The notes under the pieces are model-generated. The model did not search any database, was not told where the DNA came from, and saw nothing but the letters and a program-made list of their open reading frames with translations. Source: Fragilariopsis cylindrus CCMP1102 (lineage: Eukaryota; Bacillariophyta; Bacillariophyceae; Bacillariales; Bacillariaceae). Taken from it: a stretch of DNA of 64,000 nucleotides. The position numbers and the translations under genes were made by a program. This document shows, piece after piece, positions 35,504-46,663 of this stretch; position 1 is the stretch's first letter, and each line of letters opens with the position of its first letter. Location: NCBI GenBank assembly GCA_900095095.1, contig FMBT01000355.1:1-64000 (forward strand), read 5' to 3'.

Positions 35504-38500
35504 ATGGCGCCAAATAAAAAGAAAAATGATAGTAAGAAAGGCAAGAATAATAATAAATCAAAATCGAATTTAAAACAAGGTAGTTTATTTTCATTTTTTT
35601 CGAAATCAGTTGCAGCAAAAGCTACACCCAAACCAGAATCTAACACACCTACGACTCTAACGACGACGACGACGACAATAAAAAAAGTTGCACCACCACC
35701 ATCGTCAGCATCAGTATCAGCATCAGCCACTAATAATAGAAATAAAAATATTAATAATAATAATGTCAAGGCTACACCTCCACCACCACCTCTGTCGTCA
35801 TTAAGTCAACAAAAGAATAATTCAACTTTAACTTCAAAGAACACAATATGGGAAAAACTGATCATTGGATCCAAAATTGGAATTTATTGGAAAGATGATA
35901 AATGTTATTATCCATGTACTATTGAAAAATTTGATACTAATACTACTACTAAAAGTGGTGGTTTTAATAACAGTCGATTCTTTGTACGATACGACGATGG
36001 TGAAAGTGAATGGACAGATATGTCCACCGAAAAATTACGTTGGTTAGATGACGAGGATGGCGAGGACGAAGATTCAGAGGCTGATGACAATTCAGAGGAT
36101 GAGAAAGAACCATCTAAATCCTCAAACAAGAAACGCTCTTATCGTCGTAGTATTCAAGAAGAAAGTGAAGAAGAAGAAGAAGAACAAGAATGGAACGATC
36201 CTGGTGCACCGCTAAATTGTGGTGGTGGTGGTGATATTAACGGACGCGACCGTTATGAGTATCGTGGTGATGGTAATCAAAACAACAGCAACAACAACAA
36301 CAGCAATTATTACAATAATGATGGAGGAGGAGGAACACGTTTTAATAATAATAATAATAATAATAATGGTGGTGGTGGTGGTGGTGGTGGTGGGGAATCA
36401 TCTCGTCTTGGCATTCATTATGGTGAACCTTCACGCGGTAGTGGTGATCATGATCGATGTGGTGGTGGTGGACAATCTATTGATGGCAATCGTTATGATG
36501 GACCATCTGGCGGTGGTGTTGATCGTTATCGTTTTGATGATCGTGGTGGTAAAGGTGATAATCGCCATACATCACGAGATGATGATGGTGGTGATCGTGA
36601 TCGTTTTGATGATCGTGGTGTTGGTATTCGAAACAACAGCAACAGCAATTATCACAGTAATGATCGAGGAGGAGGAAGACGTGATAATAATGGTGGTGGC
36701 GGGGGATCATTTCGTGGTGACAATCGTCATTGTGGTAAGTACAATTAGTTGTGATTACAATTATATTGTCTTGTCATGGTATGCATCTATTTATTTATTC
36801 CTTAATTTTGGTTTCTCATTTTTCGTTTGCCTTTCGTCTCTTTTCATTTTATATTTTCTTCACGATGATAAATATGACAACAACAACAAGATGATGACGA
36901 AGATGACGACAAGGACGAATACGTGAGCACTAATAATACTACAACAACAACGAAAAGCTCGAAACGAAAGCTTATTTCGTCATCTTCATCATACGACGAC
37001 AATGATGGTAGCATGATCCCCACATCATCGTCGTCGTCTATCTCTAATAACAACGATGATGCACCCTACAACATCGGCAAGTCGGGTGAAAACGTGCCCC
37101 TAATACCCCCAATGACTGATAAGGAACATACTTGCGTACTACTACCACGCAGTCTGGTCGAGACATTATCATCTACTACTACAGCATCGGTTGAGAACAA
37201 CGATCGGAAACCGTCACCACGACCATCAGCGGCACTAGGCGATGAAGACGATGAAGATGATAATGGTGAAAGTGATGATGATGACAGTGATGACGATGAC
37301 GATGACGATGAACAAGCAATTGATGATGACGACAGAATCGATGATCCGGTATTAACTTCTACTACAATGGTATCGGCTATTACCAAGGAGAACAAGAACA
37401 GCAACAACAAAGATGCTGCTGTTGTTTACGACGACCATGTTGAAGGAGAAGACGGAGATGACGAACCTCCTCTATGCACAGCACAATCTTCTACTGCGGT
37501 ATCGTCTAATTCTATTGAATGTGCTTTACCGGAGTGCGACAGAATATTTGGTTTGAGAGGTGACATGGTTCGTCACTTCCGAAATAAACATGATGTACAA
37601 CTAGATGGCTCTTGTATAGAATGTGGCATTCCTATCAAACGGGCAAAGGCTACGAATCAAAAAATGCCGGATACGTTTCAACAGCATATGAGTAAAAGTG
37701 AATATGCTGATTTCATTGCCCGTATAAGAACCCTTTTATATGACGACATAAAGAAAAAAAGATACTCTTTAGTCCAAATTGCATATCTAAAAGAAGATTT
37801 TAATAAAACTGTGCATGGTTTTGGTCAACAATTATTGGATGTAGTAGTGATTAAGAGAGGACTGCTCAAGCCCGGTTCTAAAGATGACGCTGGAGGCTAT
37901 CTTCAAAAGGGATTTCTTCTTCCAAAACTTAGCGGCATACATCAGTTGTCATTGGACCGAAAAGATAACGATCTAGCACATTTTTTATTTGACAAAAGCA
38001 TTACTGAGAATATTAGGTTTGTTGCATTGGGAATGAATACTCAAGCAAATATAGTTAGTAGCTATGGTAACAAAACATGTAATAAAATATGTGCAGATAT
38101 AAAAACGGATAAAATGGCTACAACGGACCACATCGTGAATGAGCAAGTAATGATGAAATGCAGTAATGCCAACAAACTCTACAGATCCAGTAGCAATGTT
38201 TATAATCACGAAGACGCGATTCGCAAAAAGGGAAGCTCTGAAACCGAAGTCAAAAATGCAATCAAGAAATTCCATGAACAGTTTCCAGTCAAGCAATCAG
38301 TCTACATCCATGTACTTGAACTGTACCGTCAACAGAAGGGTCGATGTGCTATTTCCGGCCTTATTATGAAACTGAGGGAAGAGCCGGACGGAAATTGGTA
38401 CCAGGTCTCCATTGATGCTATTTCTCCCAAAAAACTGCATGTCAAGGATAATCTACAGTTGGTATGTCGTTTTTTAAATTGCACCAATATGGAGAAAAGC

Positions 38501-38584
38501 AAAAGTAAGTATGATGCCAATGATACGTCAGGCGGGTGGACCACTCAAAGTTTGTATCGCTACATTGGCTATTCTGATAATTAG
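35504..38584 (+). CDS. Chimeric PIP-box/Tudor/C2H2/HNH-nuclease-like protein
   Basis: Two exons, 35504-36734 and 36891-38584 (donor GTAAGT, acceptor ACAAG, shared Asp codon), giving 974 aa. Residues 25-32 are a textbook PCNA-binding box, QGSLFSFF. Residues about 119-181 form a Tudor-like domain (IGSKIGIYWKDDKCYYPC, FVRYDDGESEW, EKLRWL) like the N-terminus of MSH6. Residues about 185-410 are acidic then RGG/Asn-rich (DRFDDRG, NDRGGGRRD). After more acidic low complexity, residues about 621-645 are a C2H2 finger (C-x4-C-x12-H-x4-H) followed by a CIEC pair. Residues about 893-950 resemble an HNH nuclease core: GRCAISGLIM, VSIDAISP, DNLQLVCRFLNCTNMEKSK. The usual DRI/DHI signature reads DAI, so catalysis is uncertain. 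No MutS ATPase part is present. The gene lies inside a split sulfatase. Confidence 0.75.
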
Positions 38585-39048
38585 ACCCCACATTTCGAAC
38601 TTGAAACTTGCCCAACAATATTCAATCGACCAAGTATCGATCTATTAATAACTGCAATACAAACACAACAATACACATGATAACACAACAATACACATAA
38701 TAATGAATCAACAACGAACGAACAAACAAACGAATGAATGAATGAATGAATCAACGGACGGATCCTCCGATTGATACTGTACATACTGTATTTGCCATCA
38801 CAACAAGCAACAAGTACAGTATCTATCCATCATTAATAAAAACACACAGCAGTACTTATTAATATAAATATAGCACATACAATTCAATTGTAACGATACT
38901 GTAGTTATTTTGATATTTATTTCGTTGTATTGAGTATATCGTTCCATCATTGTCTTTGTTTTTTCGCTTGTATTTTTGTTTGTCTTGTGAGAGAAGTAAC
39001 GAATTTTTCCCCGCGTTAAGCGCGCTGATTGACCGTTGAACGTGTCCT

Positions 39049-40636
39049 TCTTTTGGTCGTTGTGGGTTTATTTTGGCTCTTTTACATATCCCCTCTGGCG
39101 GACAATTCATTTCTGGACCGTTGTCAGTAGAGAACCATGTCTGATTGATGCGATGTGTTGTGATACAAGTGATACGCATCATACAATGAATCAAGATAGC
39201 AAGATAGAAAATAGAGGAGAAAACATAGAAGTATGAGAAGGAGACCATATTTAGAATGCGCTTAATTTAATATCGTTGGTATTGAATAGAGTGAAATCGT
39301 ACCATAGTGTTATCATAATATCCATGCGTTTTCAATGCCTTCAAAATAATCCCAACTGCATTATCGAGTTCGACGAGACATGCGTAATAGTCTAGCTCTT
39401 CATCGGTATACGGTGCTTTACCATTCGAAGGTGTTCGACATGTTTCCCCGCGAGCACATGCTTCCCTCGCTGTTGTTGAACCAATAAATGGAATGTGACA
39501 ATTATGGAAACTTATTTGTGCTTTAAAGAAGAAGAAATGACGATCATGATGATGATGATGTGTATGAAAGAGAAAGCGTGGGCGAAACATTGAATAGTAC
39601 AACAATTAGTAATAAATAATAGTCGTCATGCAACTAATTTACCACTACAACTCTTATTATTATTCATTCCATACGTGCTTTTTCAGTATATATCGACTCA
39701 TATGTTGTTCGTTTGTACGGTACGTACCTAAAAATGGTTTCTTTTGAGCACTCCGTTCAGCCAAATATCTAGAAAATGCATCAGCCAAGTATAGTGAATC
39801 ATCTGGTGGTGTTGGCCATGTTAAGTTTGTTACACCATGTGGAGCTTTGAAAATAAATGAAAAAGACGTCAAGGTAAGAAAAGAAAAATGCACACAAGAA
39901 AGTTCGGATAGTTTAAGCTAGTAGTGTATCATCGTATCATCATTTTCCGGCATCTTTCGTCAGAAAGTATAATCATCATACTTTATAGAGCTATACAAGA
40001 TATCATACGGCACTACGTACCTAGTGGATCATCCCACCAATAGTTAAAGCAACATTCACCTTTTGGAAAACAATGATTAGATTGATTGTAATGACCAAAG
40101 TCACATGAATCCATCCATTCTGCTTTGCATTGACAATTTGCTGTTGCTGTTGGAGCGACTCCAACGGTAGCATTCATTTTAGTAAAACCATGCGTGATAG
40201 GTGAAGATGGTACTCCACCGTATATATTCGAATCATTAAAGAAGGAACCCAAATGCCATTTCCCAGCAAAGTATGCACCACCCACACTATCGTAATCATC
40301 AGGATATGCTGATGATCGTACTGCATCACCTACAGTAAAAGTATTTGATGGTGCAAATTCAAAATCTAATTTTGGACATGATCTCATGTCACTACATCCA
40401 TATACGTAATCAACACAATCACGGAAATGATGTCGTCCTGTTAATACTGTAGCTCGTGTTGGCGAGCATGTTGTACCACCTGAATGAAAATCTTGTAACA
40501 AAACAGAACCCTGTGCTTTTGACCATGCATCAATATTTGGTGTTAATGCCGTACCATTATTATAACTAAAATCACTCCAACCAATATCATCCGCTAACAT
40601 AATTAAAAAGCTAGGTAAAGCGGTAGTAGTATTCAT
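39049..40636 (-). pseudogene. 5' part of a sulfatase gene split by an insertion
   Basis: Four exon pieces: 40636-40021, 39844-39728, 39520-39303 and 39140-39049, with GTACG-type donors and phase-correct joins. The first holds the sulfatase signatures: LIMLADDIGWSDFSYN (metal-binding Asp pair) and CSPTRATVLTGRHH, where the Cys becomes formylglycine. Later pieces give APHGVTNLTW, FHNCHIPFIG, YYACLVELDNAVG and WFSTDNGPEMNCPPEG (the second metal-site DNG). The product lacks any signal peptide at its first Met, so an upstream exon may be missing; a CTTGT microsatellite begins 15 bp upstream of that Met. With the 3' part at 34120-34722 the chain would be of normal arylsulfatase length. Confidence 0.82.
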
Positions 40637-40650
40637 GATAATTCTTCTCC

Positions 40651-40752
40651 TTTGTCTTGTCTTGTCTTGTCTTGTCTTGTCTTGTCTTGTCTTGTCTTGT
40701 CTTGTCTTGTCTTGTCTTGTCTTGTCTTGTCTTGTCTTGTCTTGTCTTGTCT
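40651..40752. repeat. CTTGT pentanucleotide microsatellite
   Basis: About twenty uninterrupted copies of CTTGT. The array starts 15 bp upstream of the first Met codon seen for the sulfatase (minus strand). On that strand it reads ACAAG. Length variation between strains is likely. Confidence 0.97.
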
Positions 40753-41266
40753 ATCGTCGACGATGAATGATTGATGATAAAATCAATCGCTGATTATCTA
40801 CAATAATACAAAGGTTTTTTTCATCCGTCGCTAACATTGTCGCATCATTTTATTGGATGATTCCCGAATTCAATTAATCCTTCACGCACATAATCCTACA
40901 CGAAACAAATAATGGCGAAGATGTGATCGTATCTTTTCGTGTTTTGAATCACGAATTGAATTCTGTCGTTATTCGCAAAATAAATGAACACGATTCATTC
41001 ATTCGATTCATTGATTGGATCATCGTCGTGCGCGTCAACCACTTTTTCTGTTTCTCAATTCTCAATAATAATTAGAATGCATCAATCACACAACATCACA
41101 ACATACCCAACTAAAAGCTATTAGAAGGCGAATGAATACAGATTGAATGGATCCAAAAGAGATGGATGGATTATGATATGCGTATCTAATTGTTAGAGAG
41201 AGATAGAGAGATAGATAGAAATAAAGAGAGATAGATAGAAAAAGAAAGAGAGAGAGATAGAGAGAG
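40753..41266. promoter_or_regulatory. Upstream region with GA-rich tract
   Basis: About 510 bp before the low-complexity gene. The last 75 bp (41190-41266) are a purine-only-like AGAGA/GATAGA tract running straight into the start codon, a likely 5' leader or promoter-proximal simple repeat. Confidence 0.5.
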
Positions 41267-43440
41267 ATGAGTAGTAGTAGTCATCCACAGCAGCAGCAGC
41301 AGCAGGTAGTTCATGTTCATCATCATGTTGATTATCGTTCAAAGGCTGAGGATAGAAGACGTGAACTCGAAGACTTGCAGCAAAAAAAGCTGGCTAAAAC
41401 AAAGGCTGCTCGACTACAAGATGCGTCGGCTATACCTATCACAGATGCAAGTAATTTTCTTGAGAATATGACACGTAATCGTATGGTACGTCGTAAGAAT
41501 CAAGCAGATGCAATAGAATTTCTTCATCAGTACCGAGCCGATGAAACAATAACGGCAGCAGCAGCAGCAGCAGTAGCAACAGCAACAGCAACAACTGGCA
41601 GATGGTCTTTATCATCCACAAAACAATACAGTCGACCAGATGCACGCGCCTCTATTTATTCATATGATGTATATCCGACAAGTACGATAGAATATAACAA
41701 TAAAAACAACACTATTGCTGGGACGAATAAACGTGACGACGATGACAATGCTGCATCGTTACAACTACCACCTCTTATCGATAAAAACTCTATAAATTTC
41801 GAATTTGCGTTTAAGGCCCTTGGAATTATTGTTAAGGAAGCATCTCAAGTACCTCTACCAGATGATAATGATGACAAAAATAATAACAATATTAATAATG
41901 ACAATAATTATATCGATAATCTCCTTTCTTTTGCAGAAGAAGCGGCTCGAGTACCGTTACCGGAGGAGGACGATACTGAAAAAGAGGAGGAGGATGTCGA
42001 TATTGATGCTGATGATAACGATAACGACAACGATAACGATAGACACAGAAATAATTCGATTCTAATCATAGAAGGAGAGGAGGAAGAAAAAGAGGCACAA
42101 CAACATGATGTAACACCATTTCACAATCACAACAAGTCAAGTAATGATGAGGTTGATGATACTACGTTGGCAACAACCACGCCGTCGTCATCGCTTATAC
42201 CATTTGAATCTTTTCGAAAGCTAGGAGAAAGTCTTAGCGACGATGGTAGTATTGATAGCATTATTCCGGGGGAATCGTTTTGGAGTTTAGGTGCGAGTAT
42301 GATGATGGCAAACGATAACGATATTAATCCTTCCATCAAAGATGATAGTAAAGATGAAAAAGATGACAACAACAATGTCGATAATAGAATACTACTCAGA
42401 AAACAAGCAAAGCAGCTAAGAGAGAAAAAATCAGGATTCAAAGCAACGTTACCGTTACCGGTAGTATACTCACAAACAAATATGATGCATATCTCAACAA
42501 ACAACGAAAAAGAAGACGATGATGATACAAGTACGATAGAGGGGTCGAAATGTTTACCATTGGACACGGATATAAATACTGAAGAAGAACAAATAGACGA
42601 TGATACTTATGTTCCATTGCTGGATTCTGATTCTGTTATGTCTAAGAGAGAAAAGGATTTGCAAGGAAGGTATAGTAATAATTCGGAGATAGTTTCACAA
42701 GCGCCCAAAGTTAATAGTAGTAAAACCAAGAATGGATTAAATACATTCGACAATAAAATCGCTGAACGGTCTAAATCTCAATGCGATGATAGTAAAATCT
42801 ATAGACCAATGAGCACGACCGGTGACTCAACGATCATTGAAGGTTCTAACGACGTTACTAAGGTCCAAATTGGTATAAATATCGACGACGAATCAGGTCT
42901 AGACACGTGCATGTCTAAGAAGAAAATCCAAGAGCAATCTATAGATTTTCTGAATCTTCTTTAGGTCGTGTTGTCGAGTTTGAAAACAAAACACCGAAAA
43001 AGTCGAATTTGACTATAACAATAAGCGACAATAATATAGACTCGATTTGTACCAATACTAGCAAAAGTGAAGACGAAAGACTACAGGAAGCTCAATCTAT
43101 CCAGAACGATGATGTTACTACTGCTCTTCTTGCTCGTAGGGATGTAACAATCAGCGACAGTAATAAAGAATCAAATTCTACCAATATTAGCACAAGTAAA
43201 AACGAAAAACTGCAAGAAGCACGATCTATCCAGAACGATGATCCTACTACTACTACTACTCTTCTTGCTCGCATGGATGCAACAATAAGCGACGATAATA
43301 TAGACTCGACTCCTATCATATTAGCATAAGTGTCAAAAAAACTACAAGAAGCTCAAAGTATTCAGAACCATGATCCTGCTACTACTACTCCGTTGCTCAT
43401 GTGGATGCACGCCCCCGCAACCTCGTCGGAATCGGAATAG
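41267..43440 (+). CDS. Low-complexity protein with C-terminal tandem repeats (frame breaks)
   Basis: The first open part, 41267-42964, gives 565 aa. It starts with a His/Gln-rich leader, then a charged coiled-coil-like stretch (RSKAEDRRRELEDLQQKKLA) and a possibly ordered segment (ITDASNFLENMTRNRMV...AIEFLHQYRA). Long Asp/Asn/Glu/Lys tracts follow, plus loosely repeated FxxLGxS motifs. One missing T near 42946-42949 would carry the frame on into 43009-43329 and, with further small breaks, to 43440. That tail holds three copies of a unit of about 44 aa: TISD-N-DS...KLQEAQSIQNDD...LLARxD. No known domain; the protein appears intrinsically disordered. Function unknown. Confidence 0.6.
43014..43406 (+). 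repeat. Three tandem copies of a roughly 130-bp coding repeat
   Basis: Copies at about 43014-43143, 43144-43279 and 43280-43406. The shared phrases are AACAATAAGCGACA, then AAACTACAAGAAGC-like, then TATCCAGAACGATGAT and CTTCTTGCTCG. The third copy is the most diverged and contains small indels. Confidence 0.8.
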
Positions 43441-44706
43441 GAGAAAGAAAAAGGACGAAGGATATTATCCTCCTTCGAGTTTGTTTGTTTCGCGACAATT
43501 TCTATCCAGATGAGAATTCTTAAAATTGAAGCCATAGTGTGTAATTCAACAAGTTTTATAATGAGAGAATAAGGGATAAGGGAAATAGTAAACAGATGAA
43601 TTACCGATCGATTATATAGTGTATGTGTCCTGAGTCTTTGGTTTTTCGAAGGGGTTATAGGAATTTATTCATCAGTGGGTTGATAATTATGCCCCTTCTT
43701 CCCCAGATAGGCTACGTATCGTCCTTAGTTGTAGTGAACAATGTATGCATGCTAGCTGAGTGTAATCCACTTTGAAGAAACCAATTGATTAGGGCCTCCA
43801 ATTGTATAAGTCTTGCTATTGAAAATGCACAATAAGTTGCGTTCATAGTCTCTTGGCAGGTCCACCCTCCCCAGTCAAGATTATAGATGATTTGACCTCC
43901 TCACACCAATTACAAAGTACCTGACAATGCAGGTGCAAAACCTGGACTGAACTGATCTGATTACACTGTTCTAGTTTTTTCTCTTATCTCTCTATTTCAA
44001 AATTATCTTATCTACAGAACTGTATCTCTAGGGTCAATAGTAAGCAGATATTTCCTAAGCAGAGGTAAATCACACCATTTATACTTGTGTTGAGACTGAT
44101 GCACAATTGCACCATGGCTCTACAATATGAACATGTGCATGTCCCCACTCAGCTTTGAAGCCTCTCCCAGCTACACCTGGCACCTTGATAGAGCTTCTTC
44201 TGAGGTGCATTAGTAGGGATAGGTTTGACAGTAATATAACTGAGTCTCACTTTGAGTAATATTACTATATTGGATTCAAGTCTACTGCTACCAGATATCA
44301 TCCATTTTCTATTTAGGATCACATGCAGTATAATAATAATGGAATGTCCGGAAGAAGTCAGAGCTCCTAGCACCTTCTGCTGACCTGCTGATTATTTGTG
44401 AATGGTGATACTGATAATGCAAGTGCAAGTATGTCATACATACTGCTTCTATACTTCTGCTCTAGTAGACAAGTTCGTGACTGAAAAGAGCTGAGTCTTG
44501 CGAAAAGCCGTGACATCATCAATCAAGATTCAAGATGGAAAATCAATCAATCGAAGACATTTTATAATTCGTCAGATCTCAAAAGGATTCTAAAAGAACT
44601 GAGCCGATGTGAATGAATCTTTTTTAGTGTTCTCATTAAAATAAAAACCATACACACGGAAACATTAACATTCAACATAAAAGAAGAAACCTAATACCAT
44701 CTCATA
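43441..44706. other. Gene-poor region
   Basis: About 1.27 kb without a supportable gene. Base composition is closer to even than in neighbouring spacers and short antisense frames occur, but none resembles a known protein. It could hold an old, unrecognisable repeat. Confidence 0.45.
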
Positions 44707-45277
44707 ATGAAAACCGCTGTCATCTTCTGCCTCGTTGCCTCTGCACAGGCTTTCACCACGGCTCCTACTGCCCGTGTGGTAAGTTCAATCGTTTTGTTGC
44801 ATTGTCAGTCGTAGATCCAATCAAATCTAATACGTCGTCTCACTTTGTGTGATCCATATTTTTTTCGTATCGCAGTTCCCCCAGACACAACTCAACTTGA
44901 TGAGTCAGGCTGAAACCGATGAAGCTTTTAAGACCGCAACGGATTGTGTTGAAGGGGAATGCTCCATTGATGAGATTGATGGATTGATCAGTTTGCTCAA
45001 GGATCAACAAAAGGAGGCATCCGAACGACTTACAAGTGTCAAGACGATGATCAAATCTCTTGACACCGTAAATAGTGCCGATGATCGATCCGTTGATGAG
45101 GTCCGAGAAACTGTTCGTGCAATTTTCCGTGTCTTTCAACTTGGTGACAAGGCTTCTGGTAATAATTATCCTTCTCTATCGAAACCAATGGGATGGTCAG
45201 GTGATGTTGGAAAGGGTTCAACAACGGCATACGATGCTCTACCCCCAAAGAAATGGACGAACCCAGATAAGAAATAG
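44707..45277 (+). CDS. Small plastid-targeted protein, paralogue A
   Basis: Two exons, 44707-44778 and 44876-45277 (phase 0, GTAAGT/CGCAG), 157 aa. The signal peptide ends SAQAFTT, a plastid-import motif, and the intron falls right after the targeting sequence. The mature part is helical: a TATDCVEGECSIDEIDGLIS segment with two Cys, a coiled-coil-like LLKDQQKEASERLTSVKTM, and the conserved tail DVGKGSTTAYDALPPKKW ending TNPDKK. Closely related to the protein on the opposite strand at 46050-46663. CP12-like in its small size and paired Cys, but I do not see the CP12 core; family unnamed. Confidence 0.75.
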
Positions 45278-46049
45278 ACAAATTGACTTTGATCTTCCTA
45301 CTACTCGGATCCTCTCTCGCCACACCTCACCTCACCCATTCACACACACGCACAACATCCTGCACTAAGAATACAATACTGCTAATAAAAAGGATGATAA
45401 CGTGTTACTCTCCCCTGGCTCACGTATACGAGATGAGCGAACTGACCCCTTCGACGCAATCAAATAATTAGATAAACTGGAATAATAACAAATTAGGATT
45501 GCATTTTATTTATTTTAATTAGACCACTTCATTGCTCTTATGATTTTACAAACTAATACTTCGTACTATTACCTTTGGTATTATATTAATATTCAATCAT
45601 TCAAGAATCTTCAGAGACAACTGTAGCTAGTAGTAGTTATAATACAATTCATTCAACGCTCTCAATCGTGTGGTTGTCGAAATTGAAACTTATTCCACTG
45701 ATAAATCCGCGTAAAATTCAAACAATTAGTCGAAACTTGTCCCACTTTTATATAAATATTAATTATACGACAAGTAATTAATGATTAATATCATTACTAT
45801 CAATGCTATTCAGGATAATAATTCAGACAGACTGACTATTCTATAGTACACTAAAAAATGGCACGATAACAAAAGAAAGATGATAGTATATTTTTTATTT
45901 TATTTTATGGTTAATGATAAAGAAGTCATATTTATTTTTCTATTTTTTCTTCTCACAGGCAAATATTGTTTATCTCCTACAGATAGTAAAGTGTGTGAAT
46001 GTATGTCATCCAGTTGAGGATGATATTCAATTTATTTTTGAATCCTTGT
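45278..46049. other. Intergenic region between convergent paralogues
   Basis: About 770 bp between the two tail-to-tail paralogous genes. AT-rich; no gene. No long similarity between the two halves beyond the coding ends. Confidence 0.5.
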
Positions 46050-46663
46050 CTATTTCTTATCTGGGTTCGTCCACTTCTTTGGAGGAAGAACGTCGTAAGC
46101 AGTTTGGGAACCTTTTCCAACATCACCTGCATACCCTTGAGGGAATACCATTGGCTTGTCGGTATTGAAGACACGGAGCATATCTTTGACGAATTCACGA
46201 ACCTCATCGGTTTTACGTTCTTCCTTTTCATTGATATGTTGCAAATGAGAGATCATATTCATAATCTTTTCAAGTCGAACTTCTAATTCCTTTTGAGTGT
46301 CCTTCAACGTAACTACCAAGTCATCGACTTCGTCAAGGGAGCATTCGGATGCGGCACATTCTTCTGATTTTTTTAGGATAGAGGCTGTTTCTTCGTCCGA
46401 CATGATAACACTGTGTGCTGTTGTGGAAGCTATAATTGCCTGTGAGTGTAGTAATAGGATACGTTAGTATAGTAAAATATAGAGAAGTTGAGGTAACGGT
46501 GATGTGAGATTTGATTCGCACACAATATACTAAGAAGATCTTCACAACACAAAGCGATTAATTCATAGCAACTTACTGGGCGAATCATGACAAGAGGTTT
46601 CATTGTGCTGAAAGCAGCAGCAGAAGTCAACATGAGAGCGAGGATTGATGATTTGAACAACAT
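46050..46663 (-). CDS. Small plastid-targeted protein, paralogue B
   Basis: Two exons, 46663-46577 and 46439-46050 (phase 0, GTAAGT/CACAG), 158 aa. The signal peptide ends SAAAFSTM (plastid-import motif) and the intron again follows the targeting part. The mature chain aligns with paralogue A throughout: EECAASECSLDEVDDLV, LKDTQKELEVRLEKIM, KTDEVREFVKDMLRVF and the near-identical tail GDVGKGSQTAYDVLPPKKW plus TNPDKK. Shared intron position and phase show an ancient or inverted local duplication. Function unknown. Confidence 0.75.

Larger units (their letters stand above)
34723..39048. other. About 4.3-kb DNA segment inserted into a sulfatase exon
   Basis: The segment separates sulfatase codons ending RPKEG (near 39049) from those starting TPGTAGPLRG (near 34722). 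The junctions are inside an exon; donor and acceptor choices I tested do not give a phase-compatible intron. No convincing terminal inverted repeats or flanking target duplication are visible. It contains one plus-strand gene (35504-38584), about 700 bp of non-coding DNA on the left and 460 bp on the right, including an AACG/AATG tetranucleotide tract near 38715-38755. A plain integrated gene with flanks, or an unusual mobile element, would both fit. Confidence 0.65.

Noticed and set aside
36219-36926. Long shadow frames made of Val/Ile/Met and His/Asp runs across the RGG region
   Set aside because: They are alternate-frame readings of GGTGGT, AATAAT and GATGAT repeats inside the real coding exon.
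34723-39048. Reading the inserted segment as an ordinary sulfatase intron
   Set aside because: Candidate GT donors in the RPKEG exon and AG acceptors before TAGPLRG do not combine in a compatible phase without creating a stop or losing conserved residues.
34723-39048. Classical DNA transposon with terminal inverted repeats
   Set aside because: The two ends show no inverted similarity and no flanking target-site duplication.
43760-44470. Possible old transposable element because of its less AT-rich composition
   Set aside because: No coding remnants, terminal repeats or internal duplication could be found by eye.
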